Assembly (NCBI GenBank): GCA_902794155.1
Contig: CADBGN010000017.1
Location: 1 to 63,251 of the forward strand
Origin: an uncultured Bacteroidia bacterium
GTDB taxonomy: Bacteria > Bacteroidota > Bacteroidia > Bacteroidales > F082
DNA length: 63,251 nt
Direction of reading: 5' to 3'
Shown here: positions 27,337-35,778 of the stretch, one piece after another
Position numbering within the stretch: position 1 is the first letter of the stretch
How the letters are laid out: each line of letters starts with the position of its first letter
Position numbers and translations under genes: made by a program
The notes under the pieces: model-generated
Told to the model about the DNA's origin: nothing
Databases searched by the model: none
The model's input: the letters and a program-made list of their open reading frames with translations, nothing else

Positions 27337-27456
27337 TCAAAACACCTTCCGCCACCCGCAGCCATTCCGCCACTCGGAACAGCCGTAAGCAGTTTTACCT
27401 TTTATTATATGTCCTTTGCCACAAAGCGGACAAGGCTGCCCGATAATGGCATCAAT
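27337..27456 (-). repeat. Right copy of 120-bp direct repeat, out of frame with topB
   Basis: This copy abuts the topB gene and encodes the same zinc ribbon (CPLCGKGHIIKGKTAYGC) up to TGA at 27339-27337. It is read in the +1 frame relative to topB, which meets a stop inside the first five bases of the repeat. Dropping one C from the CCCC run at about 27467 would fuse the ribbon back onto topB. Confidence 0.9.
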
Positions 27457-29359
27457 CCTTGCGAGGGGTAGTGCGTTGGTTGGGATCTATGCCTTCCGAG
27501 GTTTTCTTAGCTTTTGGTGTCGTGCTTTTCTTAGGCGCCGCCTTCTTCGGCTTCTGTTCCACCACTGCTGCCGCCACGCGCCGGTTGCTGTTGTCCAGCA
27601 TCACCGTGGTGACAATCTCGGTCACCATCTGCTTCAACTCATCGAGGAACTGGCGTGCCTCGTATTTGTGTTGCTCTATTTCACGGAGCTTCTTCTCCCA
27701 GATGCCAGTCAACTCGGCACTCTTCAGCAAATCCTCATGGATGAGACCAATGAGTTCAATGCCCGTCGGCGTGGGCTCCAGGCTCTTGCGCACCTTTCTT
27801 ATATAGTTGCGCTTGAACAGCGTCTCGATGATGGCCGCTCGCGTGGAAGGCCGACCGATGCCGTTCTCTTTCATCACCTCACGCAGCGATTCATCATCAA
27901 CGAGCTTGCCAGCCGTCTCCATGGCGCGAAGCAAGGTGGCCTCGGTGTAAGGCTTCGGCGGCGAGGTCCACTTTTCAGCAAGCTGCGGCTGGTGTGGTCC
28001 ATGCTCACCCTTCTCGAAAATGGGCAAGGTCTTCTCTTCGTCCTCCCCCTCTTTCTTCTCTTCTTCCTGTTTCACCGGCTTGATGACCTCACGCCAGCCT
28101 GGCATCAAGATCTGCTTGCCCGACGTCTTGAACTCCACGTCTTCAACCTTACCCAAGACGGTGGTAGTAGCAAACTGGCAGTCGGGATAAAACACAGCAA
28201 TGAAATGGCGGCAGACCTCGTCGTAGACCTGCTGTTCGGCAAAACTCAATCCTGTCGGAACCACACCCGTCGGGATGATGGCATGATGGTCGGTGACCTT
28301 GCTGTTGTCGAACACCTTCTTGCTCTTGGGCAGTTTCTTGCCCGCCAAAGGCGCGGTGTATTCAGCGTAGTTGGTCAGTTTCGCCAAAATGTCGGGGCAC
28401 TTGGGATAGATGTCGTCGCTCAGATAAGTGGTGTCGACACGCGGATAGGTGGTATATTTCTTCTCGTAGAGGCTCTGTATGGTCTGCAAGGTTTGATCTG
28501 CCGACATGTTGTACTTCTTGTTACATTCCACCTGCAACGAAGTCAAGTCGTACAACCTCGGAGGGGCTTCGGTGCCTTTCTTGGTGGAGATGTCGGTCAC
28601 GGTGAAATCCTTTCCTTCCACGCTTTGCAAGTCCTTTTGACCGTCTTCCACAGAGCCATATTTGCCCTTGGTGGCAGTGAAAGTGGTATCCCTGTAAATG
28701 GTCGACAGCACCCAGTAGGCCTCAGGCTTGAAGTTGGCGATTTCGTGGTAGCGGTTGACAATCAGCGCCAAGGTAGGCGTCTGCACACGTCCGATAGAAA
28801 GGACTTGCCTGTTTTGACCATATTTCAAGGTATAGAGCCTAGTGGCGTTCATGCCCAAGAGCCAGTCACCAATGGCACGCGAAAGACCCGCCTCGTAAAG
28901 CGACTGATAGTCCACCTGGTCTTTCAAGTTCTTGAAGCCCTCTTTGATGGATTCCTCGGTCAACGAGGAAATCCAAAGACGCTTCACGGGACACTTTACG
29001 GCGGCCTTCTGCATCACCCAGCGTTGGATGAGCTCGCCCTCCTGCCCGGCATCGCCGCAGTTCACAATCTCGTCGGCTTTCTGAAACAACGACTCAATGA
29101 CCTTGAACTGTTTCTCCACGCCTTTGTCAGCAATGAGTTTGATGCCAAAACGGGGCGGTATCATCGGCAGACGGCTCAATGCCCATGCCTTCCATTGGTC
29201 GGTATAGTCGTGCGGCTCCTTGAGCGTGCAGAGATGTCCGAAAGTCCAAGTCACTTGGTAGCCGTTGCCCTCCATGTAACCTTCATGGGCGGTGTTGGCT
29301 CCCAGCACCTTGGCAATGTCGCGGGCAACGCTTGGCTTTTCGGCTATACAGACTATCAT
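27452..29359 (-). CDS. topB: DNA topoisomerase III (type IA), zinc-ribbon tail shifted out of frame
   Basis: A 635-residue enzyme that passes and unlinks single DNA strands. The Toprim start MIVCIAEKPSVARDIAKVLG and the acidic GDAGQEGELIQ are present, and the active tyrosine lies in YPRVDTTYL near residue 305. After the core comes a Lys/Pro/Ala-rich tail (KKAAPKKSTTPKAKK), and the frame ends at RTTPRKD. Family members normally continue into a zinc ribbon; here it follows directly but in the +1 frame, from a true frameshift, a sequencing error or the island insertion. The gene follows the antiporter on the same strand. Confidence 0.88.
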   Translation of the reverse strand: MIVCIAEKPSVARDIAKVLGANTAHEGYMEGNGYQVTWTFGHLCTLKEPHDYTDQWKAWALSRLPMIPPRFGIKLIADKGVEKQFKVIESLFQKADEIVNCGDAGQEGELIQRWVMQKAAVKCPVKRLWISSLTEESIKEGFKNLKDQVDYQSLYEAGLSRAIGDWLLGMNATRLYTLKYGQNRQVLSIGRVQTPTLALIVNRYHEIANFKPEAYWVLSTIYRDTTFTATKGKYGSVEDGQKDLQSVEGKDFTVTDISTKKGTEAPPRLYDLTSLQVECNKKYNMSADQTLQTIQSLYEKKYTTYPRVDTTYLSDDIYPKCPDILAKLTNYAEYTAPLAGKKLPKSKKVFDNSKVTDHHAIIPTGVVPTGLSFAEQQVYDEVCRHFIAVFYPDCQFATTTVLGKVEDVEFKTSGKQILMPGWREVIKPVKQEEEKKEGEDEEKTLPIFEKGEHGPHQPQLAEKWTSPPKPYTEATLLRAMETAGKLVDDESLREVMKENGIGRPSTRAAIIETLFKRNYIRKVRKSLEPTPTGIELIGLIHEDLLKSAELTGIWEKKLREIEQHKYEARQFLDELKQMVTEIVTTVMLDNSNRRVAAAVVEQKPKKAAPKKSTTPKAKKTSEGIDPNQRTTPRKD

Positions 29360-29374
29360 TAGTTTAGAGTTGAG

Positions 29375-29397
29375 TAGGGGCTGACCCGTGTGTCAGC
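29375..29397. repeat. REP-like hairpin (GGGCTGAC/GTCAGCCC)
   Basis: A short palindrome with a 6-base loop between topB and the antiporter gene. A related element (GTAGGGCTG...CAGCCCTAC) lies at 46501-46529, so this is probably a dispersed family in the genome. Confidence 0.55.
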
Positions 29398-29411
29398 CCA
29401 ACAAAATAGTA

Positions 29412-31700
29412 TTATGCGTTTTGAATCGTCTCCGGATTATAGTTCATCAAGGTTTCGGCCTTGTCTTTCTGTGCCACAAACCAAACCAAATCATCGGCCT
29501 GGAAGGCAATACGTGCCGACGGATTCAAGATGAAATGTCCTTCACGCTCGATGGCGATGATCATGGCATCAAAGTTCTCGGCCAAGCCTGAATCCTTTAG
29601 GGCAATGCCCACGTATGGGCTATTGGGACGCACCTGCACATTGAACAGGTCCACCTCACTCTCCTCGTGTTCCTGGATGAGCGTGTCATCGAAGACCTCA
29701 ACCTTGCCTACCAGCAGTCGGAGGTGATCTTCGTGTCCCACAAAGGTAATCTTATCGAAAGGATACAACTGGAAATCGGACCTGGGCAACTCAAACAGCT
29801 GCTTGCCACGTTCCACGCTAACGACACTCACATTATAATTGTCTCGAAAGTCGGTCTCCTTGATCAGTTTTCCAGAATAATCGCTGTCAGGGCTCAAAGT
29901 CATCTTCTGCAAATGGCAGTTCTCCTGCAAAATCTCGGGGATGGCAAACACCTGCGTCGACTGCCGCTTGTTAAGATTGCCTTGGAAGTTGTCCTCGATG
30001 CGCTTGTAGAACTTCATCGCAGGACTCATGACACGAAGCAAGAAGGTATAAACCAAGGCCATGGCGACGTTGATGAAACGGAAATAAGGTGAGCCGATGC
30101 CCAAATGCGACCAGAACGCCGCGTTGAAGAAATGACGCATGATGGCAGTGGCCCCCACCCACACAATGACAAAGCGTAGGATGAAGATGATTAAAATCAA
30201 GGTTTTGTTGAAACGGCTGTATTCCATCAGCTTGTGCGTGGTCTTAACTAGGGTATGCCTGAATCCGATGGCCCAGAGGAAGGGCGAGACCAACACCAAA
30301 GTAATGGCCGCGCTGATGGCAATGCCTCCAATGCCCTGCACATACTTCATGACCACCTCGGAGCCTATCCAGAAACAGATAAACAGCACCGCGATGACGA
30401 TGGCAACATTGATAATGATATGCTTAACCTGACGTCCGACAAAGCTGGCCATACTCACCTTCTTGCCACTCTTCACCTTGATGCCTCGGTCGTTGCTCTC
30501 CAAATGGTTGAGCCATTTTTCAGGGAAATGCCCGTTCAGCCACCTATAGGTCGGAAGCGATGCCTTGATGGCGTATGGCGTGATGAAGGTCGTGATGATG
30601 GATACCGAAACAATGATGGGATACAAGAACTCGTCAATGACGCCATAACTCAAACCCAACGAGGCGATGATGAAGGAAAACTCACCAATCTGGCAAAAGC
30701 AGAAGCCGCCTTGTATGGATTGCTTGAGGCCCAAACCCGCCAATAAGCGACCAATCACATTGCTCAATGGCTTGAAGAGCAGCAAGACCATCGTTACCAC
30801 CAAAATCTGCCACCAATAATCCACCAAAATCTTCGGGTCGACCAACATACCGACCGAGACAAAAAAGATAGCACCAAACAGGTTTTTGATAGGTGTCGTC
30901 AGCTTATGGATCATCTCAGCCTCAAGGGTTTCAGCCAAGATGGAACCCATGATGAACGCGCCCAAAGCCGAAGAGAAGCCTGCCACGTTGGCCAATACGA
31001 CCATCATGAAACACAAGCCCACCGCAAAAACGGTCAAGGTCTCTTCCGACATGAACTTACGTGACCAACGCAACACGGTCGGTACGATGAAAATGCCACC
31101 GATGAACCAAATCAGCAGGAAGAAACCGAGTTTCAACATGCTGGTAACCAACTGCATGCCGTCGAAGGTCTTACTCACTGCCAAGGTGGAAAGAATCACC
31201 ATCAGCAATACCGCCTCCAAGTCTTCCACCACCAGCTCACCGATGACGTTTCCGCTGAATTTCTCTCGGTTCAACTTCATGTCGTCGAAGGCTTTGGCGA
31301 TGATCGTCGTCGAGGAAATCGACAGCATGGCACCGAGGAAGATGCAGTCCATCTGCGACCAACCTAACAACTTACCCAGCAGAAAACCCACCAGGCACAT
31401 CGTCACCAACTCGGTCAATGCGGTGATGCCGACCGTCCCTCCCACTTTCTTCAGCTTTTTGAAACTGAACTCCAAGCCGATACCGAAAAGCATGAACACC
31501 ATACCGATTTCGCTCCAGGTCTCCACGCTGGTATGGTCGTTGATCACGGGAAACCATTCAAAATTGGGTCCGATCAAAAAGCCTGCGATGATATAGCCCA
31601 ATACGACAGGCTGCTTCAACCACTTGAAAATCACTGTGGTGATACCCGCCGTGACCAAAATCAAGGCAAGATCGGAGAATAGCGCAGGTAAAGATTCCAT
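29412..31700 (-). CDS. CPA2-type cation:proton antiporter with TrkA-C domain
   Basis: A 762-residue inner-membrane protein. About twelve hydrophobic segments in the first 400 residues form a Na/H-exchanger core (VLGYIIAGFLIGPN, AMLSISSTTIIAKAF, AFIMGSILAE). Further membrane segments follow near residues 430-590, and the last 170 residues include a cytosolic TrkA-C-like regulatory domain (QVRPNSPYVGIALKDSGL). It resembles KefB/KefC relatives and should exchange K+ or Na+ for protons. The ATG at 31700 is chosen because the -7 box at 31716-31724 excludes the one at 31784. Confidence 0.85.
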   Translation of the reverse strand: MESLPALFSDLALILVTAGITTVIFKWLKQPVVLGYIIAGFLIGPNFEWFPVINDHTSVETWSEIGMVFMLFGIGLEFSFKKLKKVGGTVGITALTELVTMCLVGFLLGKLLGWSQMDCIFLGAMLSISSTTIIAKAFDDMKLNREKFSGNVIGELVVEDLEAVLLMVILSTLAVSKTFDGMQLVTSMLKLGFFLLIWFIGGIFIVPTVLRWSRKFMSEETLTVFAVGLCFMMVVLANVAGFSSALGAFIMGSILAETLEAEMIHKLTTPIKNLFGAIFFVSVGMLVDPKILVDYWWQILVVTMVLLLFKPLSNVIGRLLAGLGLKQSIQGGFCFCQIGEFSFIIASLGLSYGVIDEFLYPIIVSVSIITTFITPYAIKASLPTYRWLNGHFPEKWLNHLESNDRGIKVKSGKKVSMASFVGRQVKHIIINVAIVIAVLFICFWIGSEVVMKYVQGIGGIAISAAITLVLVSPFLWAIGFRHTLVKTTHKLMEYSRFNKTLILIIFILRFVIVWVGATAIMRHFFNAAFWSHLGIGSPYFRFINVAMALVYTFLLRVMSPAMKFYKRIEDNFQGNLNKRQSTQVFAIPEILQENCHLQKMTLSPDSDYSGKLIKETDFRDNYNVSVVSVERGKQLFELPRSDFQLYPFDKITFVGHEDHLRLLVGKVEVFDDTLIQEHEESEVDLFNVQVRPNSPYVGIALKDSGLAENFDAMIIAIEREGHFILNPSARIAFQADDLVWFVAQKDKAETLMNYNPETIQNA

Positions 31701-31715
31701 AGAAAAATGTTTGGC

Positions 31716-31724
31716 GCAAAGATA
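31716..31724 (-). promoter_or_regulatory. -7 box of the antiporter gene
   Basis: TATCTTTGC on the minus strand lies 16 bases before the chosen ATG, so the 5' leader is very short. It sits directly downstream of the terminator of the acyl-CoA synthetase gene. Confidence 0.6.
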
Positions 31725-31730
31725 CAAAAA

Positions 31731-31756
31731 AAAGTGACCTCCGAGGAAGTCACTTT
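31731..31756 (-). terminator. Terminator of the acyl-CoA synthetase gene
   Basis: AAAGTGAC/GTCACTTT with a 10-base loop and a run of eight T residues on the minus strand, 6 bases past the stop codon at 31762. Confidence 0.85.
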
Positions 31757-31761
31757 TGATT

Positions 31762-33585
31762 TTATTCCGCAAACATTCCGTCAATCAAATCTTTGAAATG
31801 CTCAGCGATGATTTTGCGTCGGATCTTCAAGCTGGGCGTCACCTCGCCTTCGTCGATGGTCCACTCGCGGTCGACCAACTCAAAGCGTTTCACTTTCTCA
31901 AAGTCGCCAAAGTATTTGTTGTAGTTGTCCACCTCCTTGCGATAGCGGTCATTCACCGCCTTGTTCTTCACCATTTCGGTATTTGTGGTATAAGGAATGT
32001 GATTTTCCTCGCACCATGTCTTCAGATGCTCGAAATTGGGTACAATCAAGGCGGCGGCAAACTTCTGGTTCTCGCCTACCACCATGATGCTGTTGATGAA
32101 TGGCGACTCGGCAAAACGGTTCTCAATCAAGGCGGGCGAAATGTACTTGCCCATCGAGTCCTTGAAGATTTCCTTCATACGACCGGTGATCTTCAGGAGG
32201 CCGTCCTCGTCAAACTCACCGATGTCGCCCGTATGGAAAAAGCCCTCCTCATCGATGGCGATCTTGGTCTGCTCCTCATCCTTGTAGTAACCCTTCATCA
32301 CGGGTGAACCTTTCACGAGAATCTCGCCCGACTCCGGGTCAATCTTGAAACGCACACTCTTACAAGGTACACCTACCGTTCCCGCCTTGATGATCTTCAA
32401 GGCGAGGCTGTTGGTGCAAATCACAGGCGAGGTCTCCGTCAGGCCGTAGCCTTCGATGATGGGGATGTTCATGGCCGCAAACAAGCGCACCAATCGCGGT
32501 TGAAGACTGGCACCACCAGAGATGATGAATTCCAGACGTCCGCCGAAGGCCTTACGTACATCCTTGAACACCAATCTATTAGCCCAATAGAGTTTAAAAC
32601 GATAGGCCCTATTGTTTTTCTTGCCGGTCTCATCGTACCGTTCGGCCAACTTAAACGCCCACAGGAAGATGCGTTTCTTCATGCCCTTCAGCTTGTCGCC
32701 CTTACGAATGATACCATTATACACCTTCTCGATGACACGAGGCACCGTAGTGAAATGCTCGGGCTTGATGTCGGCGATGTCGCGCATGATGGTACCGAAG
32801 TTCTCCACATAATAGGTCGAATTGCCAAGATACAGGTGGGTGTACAACACCGAGCGTTCGTAAATATGCGACAAAGGCAAGAAACTCACTACTTTATGAG
32901 AACTAGGCACAGGATAATGCGGACCGTAATAAGCCACACAGCTCATTAGGTTGTGGTGCGTCAACATGACACCTTTCGGAGTGCCCAATGTACCCGAGGT
33001 ATAGATAATAGTGGCTACGTCTTCAGGATCGACGGCATATTTTGCAGCATGAAGGGCTGCTTGGCTCTTCTTGTCGATTTTGACCGAGACCATCAGACCG
33101 CGCAAGGTCATCATGCCCACCACGGGGTTGAAGGCGAACTCCTTGGGACGCACAGGCATCGCATTAAGGATATCCTTGACCTTATTGTGCAATAGCGCGC
33201 CTTCCACGAAGACGATCTTAGGTTCAGCATGGTTGAGGATATGCTCAAAGTCACTCTGGCGTACCGTGGGATAAATGGGCACCAAGATGGCACCAATCTG
33301 CTGCACAGCAAAGTCAACCATGTTCCATTGCGGGCAATTGTTGGAAATCACGGCCACACGGTCGCCATGACCCACGCCCAGACCTATCAGTCCCTGACTG
33401 ATGGTGTCCGTCATTTTCACGAAATCGCGGCTGATATATTTCTTCCATTCTCCATCCACCTTACAGGCAAACATGGTCTTTTTCTTGCCATATTTCTCCA
33501 CAAACCTCGGCAGAAGGTCGAAGGTGCGGGATGGTATGTCGGGAAAGGGTTGAATCAATTTCCCATTTGATGTGACATTTTCCAT
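31762..33585 (-). CDS. Long-chain acyl-CoA synthetase (AMP-binding)
   Basis: A 607-residue enzyme that activates fatty acids to acyl-CoA through an acyl-adenylate. The P-loop-like signature IIYTSGTLGTPKGVMLTHH is near residues 192-210, GYGLTETSPV binds the adenylate, and HTGDIGEFDEDGLLKITGR with KDSMGKYISP marks the hinge and catalytic lysine region. Length fits the FACS/LACS family rather than short-chain ligases. It stands alone and is divergent from the phosphopantetheinyl transferase gene. The start MENVTSNGKL lies 16 bases after a TATTTTTGC box. Confidence 0.9.
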   Translation of the reverse strand: MENVTSNGKLIQPFPDIPSRTFDLLPRFVEKYGKKKTMFACKVDGEWKKYISRDFVKMTDTISQGLIGLGVGHGDRVAVISNNCPQWNMVDFAVQQIGAILVPIYPTVRQSDFEHILNHAEPKIVFVEGALLHNKVKDILNAMPVRPKEFAFNPVVGMMTLRGLMVSVKIDKKSQAALHAAKYAVDPEDVATIIYTSGTLGTPKGVMLTHHNLMSCVAYYGPHYPVPSSHKVVSFLPLSHIYERSVLYTHLYLGNSTYYVENFGTIMRDIADIKPEHFTTVPRVIEKVYNGIIRKGDKLKGMKKRIFLWAFKLAERYDETGKKNNRAYRFKLYWANRLVFKDVRKAFGGRLEFIISGGASLQPRLVRLFAAMNIPIIEGYGLTETSPVICTNSLALKIIKAGTVGVPCKSVRFKIDPESGEILVKGSPVMKGYYKDEEQTKIAIDEEGFFHTGDIGEFDEDGLLKITGRMKEIFKDSMGKYISPALIENRFAESPFINSIMVVGENQKFAAALIVPNFEHLKTWCEENHIPYTTNTEMVKNKAVNDRYRKEVDNYNKYFGDFEKVKRFELVDREWTIDEGEVTPSLKIRRKIIAEHFKDLIDGMFAE

Positions 33586-33600
33586 ATCAAGATAATTGAC

Positions 33601-33717
33601 GCAAAAATAAGACTTAATCCATACGATTGTTTTTTTTATCCAAACGACCCACTTTTTTAGCTACAAAAGAGGCGATTTCCTCACCGAAAACCATTTAAAC
33701 GTTTTTTGTATTTTTGC
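33601..33717. promoter_or_regulatory. Divergent promoters: acyl-CoA synthetase and PPTase
   Basis: TATTTTTGC occurs on the minus strand at 33601-33609 and on the plus strand at 33709-33717. The plus-strand box lies only 9 bases before the PPTase ATG, which implies an almost leaderless mRNA. Confidence 0.6.
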
Positions 33718-33726
33718 AGCGTTATT

Positions 33727-34299
33727 ATGGTATCCATTTTCGACGATATGACCCAAGTCACCGAAGCCGAAGTGCAGCGCATGCTGCCTCTGGTTGACGG
33801 GCAGCGGCGCGACGAGGCCTTGCGCTATAAGCACCTGTTCGGGCAGTTTGCCTGCCTCAAGTCATGGCTCATGCTGAAAGAGCTTCTTGCACCTTTGGGT
33901 ATCCAGGATTTGAAAATGGATTACAACGAACACGGCAAGCCTTTCCTGGTGAACCACACCGAGTTGCATTTCAACCTCAGCCATTGCAAGAACGGCATTG
34001 CCGTAGTAGTCGACTTCTCCCCTGTCGGCATCGACATCGAGAGCTTTCGCAAAGGCAACCTCGCCCTCATCAAACGGACGATGAACACCGTTGAGACCGA
34101 ATGGATCCTTTCCTCTTCCGACCCTATTGAGACCTTCACCCAATACTGGACTAAAAAAGAAGCCGTGTTGAAGCTGCGCGGAACAGGCATCGTTGACGAC
34201 ATGCGTCATGCGCTCAACGGTGAAGGCTACCGATTGGAGACTCATATTAATAGAGAAAAACGCTACGCTTACAGCATAGCGTTTTCCCAATTCCCTTAA
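33727..34299 (+). CDS. 4'-phosphopantetheinyl transferase
   Basis: A 190-residue Sfp/AcpT-type enzyme that moves phosphopantetheine from CoA to carrier proteins. Motifs are FNLSHCKNGIAVVV, VGIDIE (residues 100-105, metal binding) and WTKKEAVLKLRG (141-152, catalytic). The family is slightly short here compared with Sfp. The ATG at 33727 is preferred over one at 33706, which lies upstream of the -7 box. It converges on the carbamate kinase gene. Confidence 0.9.
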   Translation: MVSIFDDMTQVTEAEVQRMLPLVDGQRRDEALRYKHLFGQFACLKSWLMLKELLAPLGIQDLKMDYNEHGKPFLVNHTELHFNLSHCKNGIAVVVDFSPVGIDIESFRKGNLALIKRTMNTVETEWILSSSDPIETFTQYWTKKEAVLKLRGTGIVDDMRHALNGEGYRLETHINREKRYAYSIAFSQFP

Positions 34300-34308
34300 T
34301 GCTATAAA

Positions 34309-35250
34309 TCAAGCAATGATTCTTGTCCCACAAGTCGGGTCGCCCAAACGCGTGGCTTCGGTGATGATGGCCTCGTGACCCGTGGCTTCCACAAAGAGAA
34401 TGGCGGCGCGCACCTTGGGAGCCATGCTGCCCTCGGTGAACTGACCGTCGGCAAGGTGCTTCTTTGCCTCAGCAACGGTGATGGTGTCCAAAGCCTGTTC
34501 GTTCTCCTTGCGGAAGTTGATGTAGACCTTCGGCACGTCGGTGAGGATGTAGAACTCATCAGCATGGATGTTGATGGCAGTCATGGCTGAAGCAAGATCC
34601 TTATCAATAACAGCTTCCACACCGCCCAAGCTACCGTCAGCCTTCTCGATGACGGGGATGCCGCCACCACCCACGGTGATGACGATATTGCCCTGCTCGG
34701 CAAGCTGCTTCACGAGGTCGACGTTCTGAATGGCAATCGGTTTGGGCGATGCCACCACCTTACGCCAACCACGACCTTTGGGGTCTTCCTTATAGATGGC
34801 ACCAGTCTCGGCAGCATATTTCTCAGCCTCTTCCTTGGAATAATAGGGGCCAACCGGCTTGGTCGGGTTCTGGAACATTGGGTCGTTCTTGTCGACCACT
34901 ACCTGCGTCACCAGGGTGACCACATTACGCTTGAGGCCTTCCTTGGCAAAGGTCTTGCCAAGTCCCATCTCAATCATGAAACCAATCAAGCCTTGAGTCT
35001 CAGCCACACAAAAATCGATGGGCATTCCTGGCACGCCAAACTGATGGTGACCTGCCTCATGCTGCAACATGACGTTGCCCACTTGAGGGCCATTGCCGTG
35101 TCCAATAACCAAGTTGTAATCGTTTTTAAGGAAAGGAAGCAAAGAATGGCACGTCTCGGTGACGTTCTCCATCTGTTCCTTGTAAGTCCCTTTCTGACCG
35201 CCTCTCAACAGGGCGTTTCCGCCAAAGGCGATGACTGCTAATTTCTTCAT
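34309..35250 (-). CDS. arcC: Carbamate kinase
   Basis: A 313-residue amino-acid-kinase-fold enzyme making ATP from carbamoyl phosphate and ADP (or the reverse). The start MKKLAVIAFGGNALLRGGQ, GHGNGPQVGN and VITVGGGGIPVIE are characteristic. Length is typical. The usual partners of the arginine deiminase route (arcA, arcB) are not in this window, so carbamoyl phosphate must come from elsewhere. No clear -7 box was found; repetitive DNA lies upstream. Confidence 0.94.
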   Translation of the reverse strand: MKKLAVIAFGGNALLRGGQKGTYKEQMENVTETCHSLLPFLKNDYNLVIGHGNGPQVGNVMLQHEAGHHQFGVPGMPIDFCVAETQGLIGFMIEMGLGKTFAKEGLKRNVVTLVTQVVVDKNDPMFQNPTKPVGPYYSKEEAEKYAAETGAIYKEDPKGRGWRKVVASPKPIAIQNVDLVKQLAEQGNIVITVGGGGIPVIEKADGSLGGVEAVIDKDLASAMTAINIHADEFYILTDVPKVYINFRKENEQALDTITVAEAKKHLADGQFTEGSMAPKVRAAILFVEATGHEAIITEATRLGDPTCGTRIIA

Positions 35251-35278
35251 TATTAGGTATTTAAGGTTGTTATCTATT

Positions 35279-35363
35279 GAAATTTTGCTTCTGGTTACTG
35301 GCTACTGGCTCTTGGCCAACTGCTAATAGCTAATTGCCAGTTGCCAAAGGCCAGAAGCCAGAG
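35279..35363. repeat. REP-like palindromic repeat
   Basis: Words TTCTGG, ACTGGC, TTGGCCAACTG and their inverses (CAGTTGCCAAAGGCCAGAAGCC) form an imperfect hairpin around GCTAATAGCTAA. It is of the same general kind as the repeats around the four-helix-bundle gene. Confidence 0.6.
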
Positions 35364-35366
35364 TAT

Positions 35367-35714
35367 TTACTTTCTCTGATAAGTCACTGTATAACCATCC
35401 TGGCCGATGACCAATTGGGTTTCGTCAAGAGAAATGATGTTGTTAGTGTCGGCAAAGCTGGTCGGATTGGAACCGCTCGTCACACCGTTGAGAATCAGCT
35501 TGTCGCCGACCTTCTCCCAAGTCTTATATTCCCTGAAACCAGTGTTAATGCTCACCACCTCGCCATTTTCGAGCAAAGTGAAGCCCACTTCACCAAGAAG
35601 ACTGCCCTCAGCGGCAGGTTCAACCCAGGTACCAACGATGGAAGGACGGGAACATGATGCGAAAGCCAAGCCCATCAATCCACATAAAGCAATGATAATC
35701 AAGTTTTTCTTCAT
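35367..35714 (-). CDS. Small lipocalin-like lipoprotein
   Basis: A 115-residue lipoprotein: signal peptide ending FASC (Cys21). The mature domain, IVGTWVEPAAEGSLLGEVGFTLLENGEVVSI and KLILNGVTSG, is a short beta-barrel pattern of the lipocalin-like kind common in Bacteroidetes. The ligand is unknown. A TATCTTTGC box lies 26 bases upstream of the start. Confidence 0.78.
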   Translation of the reverse strand: MKKNLIIIALCGLMGLAFASCSRPSIVGTWVEPAAEGSLLGEVGFTLLENGEVVSINTGFREYKTWEKVGDKLILNGVTSGSNPTSFADTNNIISLDETQLVIGQDGYTVTYQRK

Positions 35715-35740
35715 TTCTTACTCCTTTTTGATTTGGAGCG

Positions 35741-35749
35741 GCAAAGATA
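35741..35749 (-). promoter_or_regulatory. -7 box of the lipocalin-like lipoprotein
   Basis: TATCTTTGC on the minus strand, exact match to TAnnTTTG, with a TTG about 21 bases upstream. Confidence 0.6.
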
Positions 35750-35778
35750 CAACTTTTTAAATCACAAAAACAAGATTT

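Larger units (their letters stand above)
8568..27456. mobile_element. Putative genomic island bounded by 120-bp direct repeats from the 3' end of topB
   Basis: An 18.9-kb segment bounded by two direct 120-bp copies (one mismatch) of the topoisomerase III zinc-ribbon coding sequence. DNA between them is visibly AT-richer than both flanks and holds accessory genes only. Collapsing the repeats would restore topB directly upstream of the phosphoribosyltransferase gene in one orientation, a plausible ancestral order. This is the arrangement expected when an element integrates at a gene 3' end and supplies a substitute end. No integrase, relaxase or transposase is present, so mobility is inferred; it might have been moved by a helper or arisen by homologous recombination. 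Confidence 0.55.

Noticed and set aside
27416-29362. Long open frame on the plus strand opposite topB
   Set aside because: It is the antisense shadow of a gene with clear topoisomerase motifs; its product has no domain pattern and no promoter.
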